A stretch of 64,000 nt of DNA from Streptomyces sp. 2114.4 (GTDB lineage Bacteria; Actinomycetota; Actinomycetes; Streptomycetales; Streptomycetaceae), in contig NZ_FYEY01000001.1 in the NCBI RefSeq assembly GCF_900187385.1, forward strand, positions 2,170,001 to 2,234,000, in the 5' to 3' direction. Below are positions 20,811 to 29,800 of the stretch, one piece after another. The position numbers and the translations under genes were made by a program. The notes beneath the pieces are model-generated. The model did no database searches, was not told the origin of the DNA, and worked only from the letters and a program-made list of their open reading frames with translations. How positions within the stretch are numbered: position 1 is the first letter of the stretch; each line of letters opens with the position of its first letter.

Positions 20811-20839
20811 TTCCGATACGAGGCTGTTCCGTATCGGGA
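20811..20839. promoter_or_regulatory. TetR operator of the DHA2 exporter operon
   Basis: CCGATACG (20813-20820) and CGTATCGG (20830-20837) are perfect inverted arms; two more flanking pairs, one of them a wobble, extend symmetry to 20811-20839. The site lies 20-48 bp before the exporter ATG. ATACG..CGTAT arms are common in AcrR/TetR operators, and the only nearby candidate regulator is the downstream TetR. Confidence 0.65.
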
Positions 20840-21074
20840 AGCCGCGCGGAGGGGCCCTTCTTCCGGGCGAAGCGGTAGTCGTCTTCCGGCCGAAGCGAGG
20901 GCGGTCGTCCGGGCGGCGAGACCGGTCGTCCGGGCCGGACAAGGGTGGCTTCCGGCCGAAGCGTGGGCGGTCACGTCCGTTCCCCTTTTCCTTTGTGCGC
21001 GGGCCGTGCCAGCATGGTCAGGAGTCCGGGGACACCGTCAGGGTGCCTCGAGATGACGAACAGGAGCCGTCACC

Positions 21075-21935
21075 ATGACGCAGCCTTCGCCTGCCCAGAA
21101 GCCGGTTGCCAAGTCTCTGTACGGGGGCTCGGGGTCGCGCCGGATCACCGTCCGGGACATCGCCGCCGCCAAGGAGCGCGGCGAGAAGTGGCCGATGCTC
21201 ACCGCCTACGACGCCATGACCGCCTCCGTCTTCGACGAGGCCGGCATCCCCGTGCTGCTCGTCGGTGACTCGATGGGCAACTGCCACCTCGGTTACGAAT
21301 CCACCGTGCCGGTCACCATGGACGAGACCACCCTGCTGTCCGCGGCGGTCGTCCGGGGCACCAAGCGCGCGCTCGTCGTCGGCGATCTGCCGTTCGGCTC
21401 GTACCAGGAAGGCCCGGTGCAGGCGCTGCGCAACGCCACCCGGCTGGTGAAGGAAGCGGGCGTGGGCGCCGTCAAGCTGGAGGGCGGTGAGCGCTCCGCC
21501 GACCAGGTGGAGCTGCTGGTCTCGTCCGGCATCCCGGTGATGGCGCATGTCGGGCTGACCCCGCAGTCGGTCCACGCCTACGGGGGCTACCCCGTCCAGG
21601 GCCGCGGCGAGGAGGCGGCCCAGCAGCTGCTGCGAGACGCCAAGGCGGTGCAGGACGCCGGTGCGTTCTCGGTCGTCCTGGAGGCGGTACCCGCCGAGCT
21701 GGCGGCCGAGGTCACCCGTTCGCTCTACATCCCGACCGTCGGCATCGGCGCCGGCCCGGACTGCGACGCCCAGGTGCTGGTATGGACCGACATGGCCGGC
21801 ATGACGGCCGGCCGGGTCCCGAAGTTCGTCAAGCAGTACCTGGACCTGCGGGCGCAGCTCGGCGGGGCGGCGAAGGCGTTCGCGGAGGATGTCATTGGCG
21901 GCGCGTTTCCGGCGGAGCCGCATCTCTTTCACTGA
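21075..21935 (+). CDS. panB: 3-methyl-2-oxobutanoate hydroxymethyltransferase
   Basis: This 286-residue ketopantoate hydroxymethyltransferase makes the first committed intermediate of pantothenate and CoA synthesis from alpha-ketoisovalerate and methylene-tetrahydrofolate. Hallmarks are [67 protein letters not shown] and [19 protein letters not shown] (shown here in part). The start ATG has an AGGAG site upstream. It is monocistronic: the DHA2 exporter diverges on the left, and a strong hairpin follows at 22070. Confidence 0.95.
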   Translation: MTQPSPAQKPVAKSLYGGSGSRRITVRDIAAAKERGEKWPMLTAYDAMTASVFDEAGIPVLLVGDSMGNCHLGYESTVPVTMDETTLLSAAVVRGTKRALVVGDLPFGSYQEGPVQALRNATRLVKEAGVGAVKLEGGERSADQVELLVSSGIPVMAHVGLTPQSVHAYGGYPVQGRGEEAAQQLLRDAKAVQDAGAFSVVLEAVPAELAAEVTRSLYIPTVGIGAGPDCDAQVLVWTDMAGMTAGRVPKFVKQYLDLRAQLGGAAKAFAEDVIGGAFPAEPHLFH

Positions 21936-22069
21936 ACCGTTCAGGTCGGCTGACCCGCCGTAGGGGTTTCTCGCCGTAGCTCCCCCACTGCCTAAGGGGC
22001 GTGGGAGGTGCCCCAGCGGCGGGCGGGTCCGCTGCGCGGGGCTGTGGTGGGGGGAAGCGTTGAAGGCCG

Positions 22070-22105
22070 GTGGGGGTGCACGTAAATGACCACGTGCGCC
22101 CCCAC
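22070..22105 (+). terminator. Strong hairpin downstream of panB
   Basis: GTGGGGGTGCACGT (22070-22083) pairs with ACGTGCGCCCCCAC (22092-22105) over 14 bp, including one G-U wobble, with an 8-base loop. The rest of the 380-bp panB-exporter gap holds a G/C-rich imperfect repeat (21960-22065), the dispersed repeat copy B and the promoter repeats, but no gene. Confidence 0.7.
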
Positions 22106-22219
22106 TCACGCTCTTCCACCCACTCACGGGAGGTGCCGCGCCGCAGGACGAAGTCCGGAGGAGCGGCACCGCACCCGACACACCACGCCCGCCGCAGGCG
22201 GAACGGTGAGAAACCACCG

Positions 22220-22247
22220 CGGCGGGGAGGCCGACAACGTGGGAGGC
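22220..22247. repeat. Dispersed intergenic repeat, copy B
   Basis: It matches 27 of 28 bases with 6816-6843, sharing GGCCGACAACGTGGGAGGC. It lies about 20 bp before the 11-bp direct repeats of the DrrAB-type operon. Confidence 0.6.
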
Positions 22248-22266
22248 CGAAGCAAGCGCCAGGCCT

Positions 22267-22294
22267 TGTCGGCGACTTGTCGGCACGCTGTCGG
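22267..22294. promoter_or_regulatory. Three direct repeats at 11-bp pitch, SARP-like binding site
   Basis: TGTCGG occurs at 22267, 22278 and 22289, exactly one DNA turn (11 bp) apart; the repeating units are CTTGTCGGCGA, CTTGTCGGCAC and GCTGTCGGTGG. SARP regulators are known to bind heptameric direct repeats at 11-bp spacing just upstream of the -10 region. A SARP gene lies at the far end of the exporter operon this site precedes. No clear -35 is present, as at many SARP-activated promoters. Confidence 0.55.
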
Positions 22295-22316
22295 TGGCGG
22301 CTGACACCTTGGGGAC

Positions 22317-23360
22317 ATGACGCGACAGACGATATCCACCAAGGGCGGCAACGCCGTGGAGGTGCGCGGTCTGGTCAAGCACTTCGGCGCGGTCAAGGCC
22401 GTCGACGGGGTGGACCTGGACGTGAAAGAAGGCACCGTGCTCGGCGTGCTCGGCCCCAATGGCGCCGGCAAGACGACCCTCGTGCGGTGCCTGTCCACCC
22501 TCCTCGTGCCGGATGCCGGCAGCGCCGTCGTGGCCGGCTTCGATGTGGTGCGCCAGCCCCGCGCGCTGCGCCGCACCATCGGCCTGACCGGCCAGTACGC
22601 CTCGGTCGACGAAAAGCTCTCCGGCTGGGAGAACCTCTACATGATCGGGCGGCTGCTCGATCTGTCCCGCAAGGACGCCCGCCGCCGCGCGGACGAGATG
22701 CTGGAGCGGTTCTCGCTGACCGAGGCCGCCAAGCGGGCCGCGGCCAAGTACTCCGGCGGTATGCGCCGCCGGCTCGACCTCGCCGCCTCGATGATCGGCC
22801 GGCCGGCGGTCCTCTACCTGGACGAGCCGACCACCGGTCTGGACCCCCGCACCCGCAACGAGGTGTGGCAGGAGGTCCAGCAGATGGTGCGCGAGGGTGC
22901 CACGGTGCTGCTGACCACCCAGTACATGGAAGAGGCCGAGCAGTTGGCCAACGAGCTGACGGTCATCGACCGCGGCCGGGTGATCGCCGAGGGGCAGGTG
23001 GACGAGCTCAAGGCCAAGGTCGGCGGGCGGACGCTGCAGATCCGGCCGTCGGACCCCGGCGAGCTGGACCGGACGGCCGAGGCCGTCGGCCGGGCCGGTC
23101 TGGACGGCATCGCGGGTGCCACCGCCGACCACGACGGGGGTGTGGTCAACGTGCCGATCACCAGCGACGAGCAGCTGACCGCGGTGGTCGGTGTGCTCGG
23201 CCGCGAGGGCATCGCGCTCGCCGGGATCAGCACCCATCTGCCCAGCCTGGACGAGGTGTTCCTGGCCATCACCGGCCAGAAGACCTCCGAGGCCGGGACC
23301 GGGTCCGGGGCCGGGTCCGAGGACGCCAGGGACGAGCAGTACGCGGGGGTATCGGCATGA
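22317..23360 (+). CDS. ABC exporter ATPase, DrrA type
   Basis: This 347-residue ATP-binding subunit of a daunorubicin-resistance (DrrAB)-type exporter energises efflux of a hydrophobic compound. Walker A is GPNGAGKTT, the signature is YSGGMRRRLDLA, Walker B is VLYLDEPTTGLD, and the C-terminal DrrA regulatory region (LPSLDEVFLAITG) is complete. A GGGGA site precedes the ATG. Its stop overlaps the start of the permease gene (ATGA), so the two are translationally coupled. Streptomycetes have many such exporters, and self-resistance is one role. The promoter carries three 11-bp-phased repeats. Confidence 0.92.
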   Translation: MTRQTISTKGGNAVEVRGLVKHFGAVKAVDGVDLDVKEGTVLGVLGPNGAGKTTLVRCLSTLLVPDAGSAVVAGFDVVRQPRALRRTIGLTGQYASVDEKLSGWENLYMIGRLLDLSRKDARRRADEMLERFSLTEAAKRAAAKYSGGMRRRLDLAASMIGRPAVLYLDEPTTGLDPRTRNEVWQEVQQMVREGATVLLTTQYMEEAEQLANELTVIDRGRVIAEGQVDELKAKVGGRTLQIRPSDPGELDRTAEAVGRAGLDGIAGATADHDGGVVNVPITSDEQLTAVVGVLGREGIALAGISTHLPSLDEVFLAITGQKTSEAGTGSGAGSEDARDEQYAGVSA

Positions 23361-24187
23361 GTACGGCAACGATGACGGCGCCACGGGTGAAGGCCGGCGC
23401 CGATGAGGGCCGGGTCGGTCTGCGGGCCAATCTGCGGCACATCGGGGCGCTGGTGCGGCGCAACGCCCTGCAGATCAAGCAGGATCCGGAGTCCATGATG
23501 GACGTCCTGCTGATGCCGATCATCTTCATCCTGCTGTTCACCTATGTCTTCGGCGGCGCGATCGCCGGCAAGGGCAACCAGCACGAATACATCCAGCGCC
23601 TGGTGCCCGGCATGATGGCGATGCTCGGCATGAACATCGCCATGGCGGTGGGCAGCGGCGTCAACGAGGACTTCCGCAAGGGCGTGATGGACCGCTTCCG
23701 GACGATGCCCATCGCCCGGTCCTCGGTCCTCATCGCCAAGATCGTCGTCGAGATCGGCCGGATGCTGATCGCCACCGCCATCCTGCTCGGCATGGGCTTC
23801 CTGCTCGGCCTGGAGATCAAGGGCAGCATGCTCGCGTTCCTCGCCGCGGTCGCGCTGTCCACCGTCTTCGGCGCCGCCCTGATGTGGATCTTCATCCTGC
23901 TGGGGCTCACCGTGAAGACCCCTCAGGCGGTCCAGGGCATGGCGATGCTGGTGCTGATGCCGCTGCAGTTCGGCTCGTCGATCTTCGCGCCGACGACCTC
24001 GATGCCCGGCTGGCTGGAGGGGTTCACCAAGGTCAACCCGCTCTCCAACCTGGCGGACGCGTCCCGTGCACTGATCAACAACCAGGGCGCCGTGGCCCAT
24101 CCGGCGCTGGTCACCCTCGGCTGGGCGGTCGCCATCACGGCCGTCACCATGCCCCTCGCGGTGGCGAAGTTCCGCAAGAAGACCTGA
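23357..24187 (+). CDS. ABC exporter permease, DrrB type
   Basis: This 276-residue ABC-2 family membrane protein has about six transmembrane segments and is the partner of the preceding ATPase. Recognisable segments are RRNALQIKQDPESMMDVLLM near the N-terminus and GVNEDFRKGVMDRFRTMPIA in the cytoplasmic loop. NPLSNLADASRALI comes near the end, and all are typical of DrrB. ATG 23357 overlaps the ATPase stop by four bases. A perfect hairpin five bases past the stop ends the operon. Confidence 0.9.
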   Translation: MSTATMTAPRVKAGADEGRVGLRANLRHIGALVRRNALQIKQDPESMMDVLLMPIIFILLFTYVFGGAIAGKGNQHEYIQRLVPGMMAMLGMNIAMAVGSGVNEDFRKGVMDRFRTMPIARSSVLIAKIVVEIGRMLIATAILLGMGFLLGLEIKGSMLAFLAAVALSTVFGAALMWIFILLGLTVKTPQAVQGMAMLVLMPLQFGSSIFAPTTSMPGWLEGFTKVNPLSNLADASRALINNQGAVAHPALVTLGWAVAITAVTMPLAVAKFRKKT

Positions 24188-24191
24188 CGCG

Positions 24192-24220
24192 CGTCCCGCA
24201 GGGGGTTTCCCTGCGGGACG
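24192..24220. terminator. Bidirectional terminator between the DrrB-type and SARP genes
   Basis: CGTCCCGCAGGG (24192-24203) and CCCTGCGGGACG (24209-24220) form a perfect 12-bp stem with a 5-base loop in the 52-bp gap between converging genes. Confidence 0.75.
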
Positions 24221-24239
24221 GCCCTTCGCCCGGCTCGCG

Positions 24240-27200
24240 TCAGATGAGGGCGGCGGCCTCTTCGAGGGAGAGGCCGCCGCCTTCGGCGTACGCCTGCGCA
24301 TAGGCCGTACCGCCCACCAGCGTCCGCGCGGCCGCCTCGGTGCGGGCCCGGTCGTCGCGGATGAGCCGCGGCGGGACATGGCCGGTCGCCCGCAGCGCGT
24401 CGTACGCCCCCACCAGGCGCGCCGCGTCCCGCCCCGCGGCCTCGCCCCGTACCGCCATCAACACCCTTGCACCGGTGAGGAGTTGCACCACCGGGAGGTC
24501 CGGCGCGATCATCTGCGTCAGGGAGTCCTGCATGCGGTCCATGGCCGTCCGGAACCTCGGCAGCAGGCCCTCCTCGCGGTGACCCTCGTCCAGGTCCAGC
24601 GAGATCAGCAACGACTCCAGCATCCCGGCGAACAGGTCCGGGGCGCGCGGGGCGAAGAGCTCACGCACCACGTGCAATTCCGCCCGCGCCTCCTGGTGAT
24701 CCCCCTTCAGCGTCAGCCACATCGCGAGGGTCAGCCGGGCGAACGGCTCGGTGTCCCGGCCGCTGTTGCCCTTCGCCGCCTCGGCCAGCACCTCGCGCAG
24801 CATCCGCTCGCCGGTCTCCGCCTGGCCGTCCTCGATCAGTACGGCACCCAGCCGGCAGCGCAGCAGCAGGGTCTGGCCGTGCGCCCCCAGGTTCTCGGCG
24901 TGCACCATCGCCGCCCGGTAGTCGCGCGCCGCCTGCGCGTACGCACCCCGCTTCTCATGGGTTTCGGCGCGTCCCGCCAGCGCCTCGGCCGCGCCCCATG
25001 CGTCGCCGAGCCGCAGGAAGGAGCGCAGCGCCTCGTCGGCATCGCGGGTCGCCTGCGCCAGCCCGCCGGCGCGGTCGTTGAGGATCTTCGAGCGGAACTG
25101 CAGGATGTAGGCCAGCTCCCATTCGTAGCCGAGGTCGCGGCAGGCCTGCACCGCGCCCTCGACCAGCTCGGCCAGCTCGTCGAACCGTCCGGTGATCAGC
25201 ACCGCGTAGTACCACAGCGCGCCGGGCACCTTGCAGGTCTGCGGCATGCCGGTGCGGTAGACGGTGAGCATCCCGGCCAGCTCTTCCTGCATCGCCGGAT
25301 CGAGCAGCGCCTCGATATCGCTGTCCCGGCTGGAGAGCGCGACCAGCCGGACCTCGCGGCGGGCCTCGAGCAGTTGCTCGAAAGCCATCGGCGGGGGTGC
25401 GTCGATGGGTCTCTCGTGCAGGTCGGGGGCCGGTTCGGCGGGCGGGGTGAAGGGGTTGGGGCCGAGCGCGGCAGCCGCCGTCGCCCAGTGGCGGGCGTCG
25501 CCGCGGTGGTCGCGCAGCGACCAGAACCACTGCAGGGACAGCACCAGGCACAGCGCCTCGTGCTCGTCCCGTGCGGCGAGGGCGCGGCGCAGCGCGGTGC
25601 GCAGGTTGTCGTGCTCCAGCTCCAGCCGCTCCATGCCCGCGCGCTGGCCGGGCCCGCGCAGCAACGGGTCGGTGGTACGGGCCAGTTCGCGGTAGGCGAC
25701 GAGGTGGCGGCGCTCGGCACCGGCCCGTTCCCCGGCCTCGTCCAGCCGCTCGCCGGCGTACTCCCCCACCGTCTCCAGCAGCCGGTAGCGCATCTCTCCG
25801 CCGCCGGAGCGGCTGCCGCCCGGCGACTGGCCGGCCGGGGCCGCGACCACCAGCGATTTGTCGATCAGCGAGCCGAGCAGCCCGGCCACCTCGCGCCGGT
25901 CGACACCGTCGCCCGCGCACACCTCTTCGGCCGCGGCCAGGTCGCAGCCGCCGGCGAAGACGGACAGCCGGCGCAGCACCGCCCGTTCGGGCTCGTCGGT
26001 CAGGTCCCAGGACCAGTCCACGACCGCGCGCAGCGTCTGCTGGCGGGGCAGCACGGTCCGGCTGCCGCTGGTCAGCAGCCGGAAACGGTCGTCGAGCCGG
26101 TCGGCGAGCTGCCGCGGCGTCAGCAACCGCAGCCGGGCCGCGGCGAGTTCGATGGCCAGCGGCAGCCCGTCCAGCCGGGTGCAGATCTCGGTGCAGGCGG
26201 CGGTGGTCTCCTCGTCGGCCTCGATACGGAAGCCGGGCAGGGCGGCGGCCCCGCGGTCGGCCAGCAGCCGCAGCGCGACGGGGGCGGGCAGCGGCTCGAC
26301 CGGCCGCAGCACCTCGCCCGGTACGGCCAGCGGCTCACGGCTGGTGGCCAGCACCGTCACCCCCGGGCAGTCGGCCAGCAGCCGCTCGGCGAGCTCGGCG
26401 GCGGCGCCGATCACATGCTCGCAGTTGTCGAGGACGAGCAGCATCCGGCGGCCGGCGCAGTGCTCGGCGAGCCGGCCGAGCGGGTCCAGGGCGGTCGGAT
26501 CGGCGGCGGCCCGCAGTCCTTCCGCCGTGGTGCCGCGGACGACCGTCTCCCGGGCCCCGAGCGCGGTCAGTACCGCCTCGGGCACGGTCTGCGGATCGTC
26601 CACCGGTGCCAGCTCGGCCAGCCATACGCCGTGCGGCCAGGCGTCCGGCAGCGCGGCCGCGGCGGCCTCCGCGCCCTCCTGCGACAGCCGGGTCTTGCCG
26701 GCGCCGCCGGGGCCCAGCAGCGTCACCAGCCGGTGCTCGGCCAGATCGGCGCGGATCGCCGCCAGGTCGGTGTCCCGCCCGACGAAGGAGGTGAGCCGGG
26801 CACGGAGGTTGCCGGGGCGGGGGCGGGGCGGGGTGAGGTAGGGGGCGGGGACGGCCGAGGGGACGGGGGCTGTCGTGGGGGCGCCGGGGCCGGCGGGCGG
26901 GTGTGCGGTGCCGGGAGCGTGGGGGTGCGCGGGCGGCGGGGCCGTCTCCGCCGGCGGGCGGAGCAGTTCCGCGTGCAGGGCGCGCAGCTCCGGGCCCGGA
27001 TCCGCGCCGAGGCGGTCGGCGAGGCCGGTGCGTATCTCCTCGTAGGCCGCCAGTGCCTGTGCCGTACGGCCCGCGGCACGCAGCGCGCGCAGCCGCAGGG
27101 CCTGGAGGGGTTCGTCCAGCGGATGGTCCTGGCACAGCGCGAGGAGGGTGGGCAGCGCGCGGTCGGCCCGGCCGAGGGCGAGGTCGGCGGCGAGGCGGGT

Positions 27201-27671
27201 GCGCTGGGCGTCCAGGCGGCGGCGTTCGGCGCGGGAGGCCTCGGCACCCGCGTCCGGCAGATCGGCGAGGGCCGGACCGCGCCAGAGCGCCAGGGCGTCG
27301 TCGAGCAGGGCGGCGGCGCCGGCCGGGTCCGCTGCGGTCAGCGCCCGGCCGCCCTCCGCCGCAAGCCGCTCGAAACGGTGCAGGTCGACGGCGTCGGGCT
27401 CGGCGCACAGCAGGTAGCCGCCGTCGGCCGAGGCGACCGCGGCATGCCCCAGGGCACGGCGCAGCCGGCCGACCAGCGCCTGCAGTGCCCCGCCCGCGTC
27501 GGCGGGCGGGTCCAGGCCCCAGATGTCGGAGATCAGCACGTCCGGGGAGAGTGCCCGGCCGGGGCGCAGCGCGAGGGCGGCGAGCAGCGCGCGCAGGCGT
27601 GGTCCGCCGATCGCGACGGGGGTGCCGTCGGGCCGGTCGGCCTGGGTGGTGCCGAGAATTCCGTAGCGCAC
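24240..27671 (-). CDS. AfsR-like SARP/NB-ARC/TPR transcriptional regulator
   Basis: This large (1143-residue) pleiotropic-type regulator has three parts. The N-terminal OmpR-like DNA-binding domain (VRYGILGTTQ start, ALALRPGRALSPDVLISDIW) joins the bacterial activation domain (FERLAAEGGRAL ... YEEIRTGLADRLGADPGPEL). A central STAND/NB-ARC ATPase has Walker A GPGGAGKTRL and LLVLDNCEHV. The C-terminal half is helical with TPR-like repeats. GTG 27671 is preferred because the SARP domain begins there; no good ribosome site is seen. It converges on a DrrAB exporter whose promoter has 11-bp direct repeats of the kind SARPs bind, so that exporter is a plausible target. Confidence 0.88.
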   Translation of the reverse strand: MRYGILGTTQADRPDGTPVAIGGPRLRALLAALALRPGRALSPDVLISDIWGLDPPADAGGALQALVGRLRRALGHAAVASADGGYLLCAEPDAVDLHRFERLAAEGGRALTAADPAGAAALLDDALALWRGPALADLPDAGAEASRAERRRLDAQRTRLAADLALGRADRALPTLLALCQDHPLDEPLQALRLRALRAAGRTAQALAAYEEIRTGLADRLGADPGPELRALHAELLRPPAETAPPPAHPHAPGTAHPPAGPGAPTTAPVPSAVPAPYLTPPRPRPGNLRARLTSFVGRDTDLAAIRADLAEHRLVTLLGPGGAGKTRLSQEGAEAAAAALPDAWPHGVWLAELAPVDDPQTVPEAVLTALGARETVVRGTTAEGLRAAADPTALDPLGRLAEHCAGRRMLLVLDNCEHVIGAAAELAERLLADCPGVTVLATSREPLAVPGEVLRPVEPLPAPVALRLLADRGAAALPGFRIEADEETTAACTEICTRLDGLPLAIELAAARLRLLTPRQLADRLDDRFRLLTSGSRTVLPRQQTLRAVVDWSWDLTDEPERAVLRRLSVFAGGCDLAAAEEVCAGDGVDRREVAGLLGSLIDKSLVVAAPAGQSPGGSRSGGGEMRYRLLETVGEYAGERLDEAGERAGAERRHLVAYRELARTTDPLLRGPGQRAGMERLELEHDNLRTALRRALAARDEHEALCLVLSLQWFWSLRDHRGDARHWATAAAALGPNPFTPPAEPAPDLHERPIDAPPPMAFEQLLEARREVRLVALSSRDSDIEALLDPAMQEELAGMLTVYRTGMPQTCKVPGALWYYAVLITGRFDELAELVEGAVQACRDLGYEWELAYILQFRSKILNDRAGGLAQATRDADEALRSFLRLGDAWGAAEALAGRAETHEKRGAYAQAARDYRAAMVHAENLGAHGQTLLLRCRLGAVLIEDGQAETGERMLREVLAEAAKGNSGRDTEPFARLTLAMWLTLKGDHQEARAELHVVRELFAPRAPDLFAGMLESLLISLDLDEGHREEGLLPRFRTAMDRMQDSLTQMIAPDLPVVQLLTGARVLMAVRGEAAGRDAARLVGAYDALRATGHVPPRLIRDDRARTEAAARTLVGGTAYAQAYAEGGGLSLEEAAALI

Positions 27672-27844
27672 CGGCCCATTGTCGTCGAAGGCCACAACTC
27701 CCCAGGCACCGAGCGTCGTTTTCGGGTGCACGGGACCTGGGCAGGGGTCCGTGCACGAGCCCGCAGGCCTTCCGCCGTGCGCCGGCCGCCGTGACGCGGT
27801 TACGGTCATGGCTGCCCACACCAGACATCCAGGAGCCTTGCACC

Positions 27845-28651
27845 ATGACCACAGCAATCCGACGCGCCGACCGCCGTATCAGCCCGGTCTTTCTCGCGCT
27901 CGTCGCCGTCATGGCGGTGTCCGGCTGGGCGGTGTGGAGCGAAACGCTCGCGGCGAACACCGGCTTCGCGGTGTTCTTGTTCGTGGTGTCCGGCTGGGTG
28001 GTGTCGCTGTGCCTGCACGAGTACGCGCACGCCAGGACCGCGCTGCACAGCGGCGACATCTCGGTGGAGGCCAAGGGCTATCTGACGCTGAACCCGCTCA
28101 AGTACACCCATGCGCTGCTCAGCATCGTGCTGCCGGTGATCTTCGTGATCATGGGCGGGATCGGGCTGCCGGGCGGCGCGGTGTTCATCGAGCGGGGCCG
28201 GATCCAGGGGCGCTGGCGGCACAGCCTGATCTCGGCGGCCGGGCCGCTGACCAACATCGTGTTCGCTGCGGTGTGCACGGCGCCGTTCTGGCTGCACGGG
28301 CTGGACGGGGTGCCCGCCCCGTTCCGTTTCGCGCTGGCGTTCCTGGCGCTGCTGCAGGTGACCGCCGCGATCTTGAACTTTGTGCCGGTGCCGGGGCTGG
28401 ACGGCTACGGGGTGATCGAGCCGTGGCTGTCGTACAAGCTGCGGCGGCAGGTGGAGCCGTTCGCGCCGTTCGGGCTGCTGGCGGTCTTCGGGCTGCTGTG
28501 GGTACCGGAGATCAACCAGGCCTTCTTCGGCCTGGTGGACATGATCCTGCACGGCCTCGGCGTCTCGTCGCTCGACAGCTACCTCGGCCAGCAGCTCTTC
28601 CGCTTCTGGCAGGGCGAGCCGCCGCTGCCGCAGGGCGGCGGTCTCTTCTGA
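27845..28651 (+). CDS. Site-2 protease family (M50) membrane metalloprotease
   Basis: This 268-residue multi-pass protein contains the zinc motif HEYAH (about residues 58-62) within a membrane helix. The second conserved motif, NFVPVPGLDGYG, provides the third metal ligand (Asp). The family cleaves transmembrane substrates such as anti-sigma factors; here no partner is obvious. It diverges from the SARP gene with a 173-bp gap. The short type with no PDZ domain resembles many uncharacterised actinobacterial S2P homologues. Confidence 0.87.
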   Translation: MTTAIRRADRRISPVFLALVAVMAVSGWAVWSETLAANTGFAVFLFVVSGWVVSLCLHEYAHARTALHSGDISVEAKGYLTLNPLKYTHALLSIVLPVIFVIMGGIGLPGGAVFIERGRIQGRWRHSLISAAGPLTNIVFAAVCTAPFWLHGLDGVPAPFRFALAFLALLQVTAAILNFVPVPGLDGYGVIEPWLSYKLRRQVEPFAPFGLLAVFGLLWVPEINQAFFGLVDMILHGLGVSSLDSYLGQQLFRFWQGEPPLPQGGGLF

Positions 28652-28714
28652 GGACGGGGGCCCGGCCGGCCCTTTCGAGGGGCCGGGCTCGCAGGAGGGC
28701 GCGATGCGCCGGGC

Positions 28715-28924
28715 TCAGCCGGCCTGCTGCGCCCGCTGGAGCTTCGCCCTGCGCAGGTAGAACCACGCCATGTTGCTGGAGATGCCCGCCAGCAGGATCC
28801 AGACGATGCCGACGAAGCTGCCCTGGACGAACGCGACCACGGCCGCGGCGACGGAGAGGACGCACACGGCGACGGCCATGAGAGCGAGCCGGCGGGCCGG
28901 GCCGGACGGGGGCAAGAGGGGCAT
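28715..28924 (-). CDS. Small membrane protein
   Basis: This 69-residue protein has two hydrophobic helices (about residues 13-33 and 36-54) and a basic C-terminus, FYLRRAKLQRAQQ. A ribosome-like GGAG precedes the ATG. Nothing identifies its function. Its location between the M50 protease and the F420 oxidoreductase would make it a candidate membrane partner of the protease, but this is only positional. Confidence 0.7.
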   Translation of the reverse strand: MPLLPPSGPARRLALMAVAVCVLSVAAAVVAFVQGSFVGIVWILLAGISSNMAWFYLRRAKLQRAQQAG

Positions 28925-29031
28925 GGAAGCGGCTCCTGTCGGGAGTGGTGCGGTCCTCCCCAGTGTCCCCCATGCCCCGTGTGCGCCGGTCGGCGGTCCG
29001 GCAGCGGCCGCTGTCGCCGCGGCCGGCCGGC

Positions 29032-29766
29032 TCAGACGTCGGTGAGGCGCAGCCCCGCGTGTGCCTTGTAGCGCCGGTTGACCGAGATCAGGTTGGCGAC
29101 CAGCGACTCGACCTGGTGGGCATTGCGCAGCCGGCCGGCGAAGACGCCCCGCATACCGGGGATACGGGCGGCCAGCGCCTGCACCAGGTCGGTATCGGCG
29201 CGGGACTCACCGAGGACCATCACGTCGGTGTCGATCCGCTCGGTCTCCGGGTCCTGCAGCAGCACCGCGGACAGGTGGTGGAAGGCGGCGGTGACCCGGG
29301 ACTCGGGCAGCAGGGCCGCGGCCTGCTCGGCGGCGCTGCCCTCCTCGGGCTTGAGCGCGTAGGCGCCCTTCTTGTCGAAGCCGAGCGGGTTGACGCAGTC
29401 GATGACGAGCTTGCCGGCCAGCTCCTCGCGCAGCGCCTGAAGGGTCTTGGCGTGGCCCTCCCACGGCACGGCGACGATCACCACATCGCTGCGCCGGGCG
29501 CACACGGCGTTCTCCGCGCCCTCGATGCCCAGGCCGAGTTCACCGGCGGCGGTCTCGGCGCGCTCGGCGGCCCGGGAGCCGATGATCACCTTCTGGCCGG
29601 ACCGTGCCAGCCGGTAGGCCAGGCCGCGGCCCTGGTCGCCGGTGCCGCCGAGGACGCCGACCACCAGGCCGGAGACGTCCGGGAGGTCCCAGGGGTCACG
29701 CTTGAGGGCGGCCTTCGCACGCGTCGCGGCGTTCGGGGAGAACCGGTCATCATCAGGAGTAGTCAT
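29032..29766 (-). CDS. npdG: NADPH-dependent F420 reductase
   Basis: This 244-residue cytoplasmic oxidoreductase exchanges hydride between NADP(H) and coenzyme F420, supplying F420H2. It has an N-terminal Rossmann motif, VVGVLGGTGDQGRGLAYRLA, followed by IIGSRAAERA, which binds the NADP phosphate. VIVAVPWEGH and DCVNPLGFDKKG are further family marks. Start MTTPDDDRF (29766) is chosen over upstream options because the conserved domain starts soon after and no homologous sequence precedes it. The gene is monocistronic; its upstream region is packed with short tandem repeats. Confidence 0.88.
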   Translation of the reverse strand: MTTPDDDRFSPNAATRAKAALKRDPWDLPDVSGLVVGVLGGTGDQGRGLAYRLARSGQKVIIGSRAAERAETAAGELGLGIEGAENAVCARRSDVVIVAVPWEGHAKTLQALREELAGKLVIDCVNPLGFDKKGAYALKPEEGSAAEQAAALLPESRVTAAFHHLSAVLLQDPETERIDTDVMVLGESRADTDLVQALAARIPGMRGVFAGRLRNAHQVESLVANLISVNRRYKAHAGLRLTDV

Positions 29767-29800
29767 GACAGCGATCCTGTCACGCGCCCACCACGAACCG

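Noticed and set aside
21955..22065. Possible riboswitch or small RNA after panB
   Set aside because: Only loose G/C-rich inverted repeats are visible; the confident structure is the hairpin at 22070-22105.
24378..27794. An 1138-codon frame on the plus strand across the SARP gene
   Set aside because: It is an antisense reading of a clear SARP-NB-ARC protein, with repetitive Gln/Arg/Gly/Val composition and no domain.
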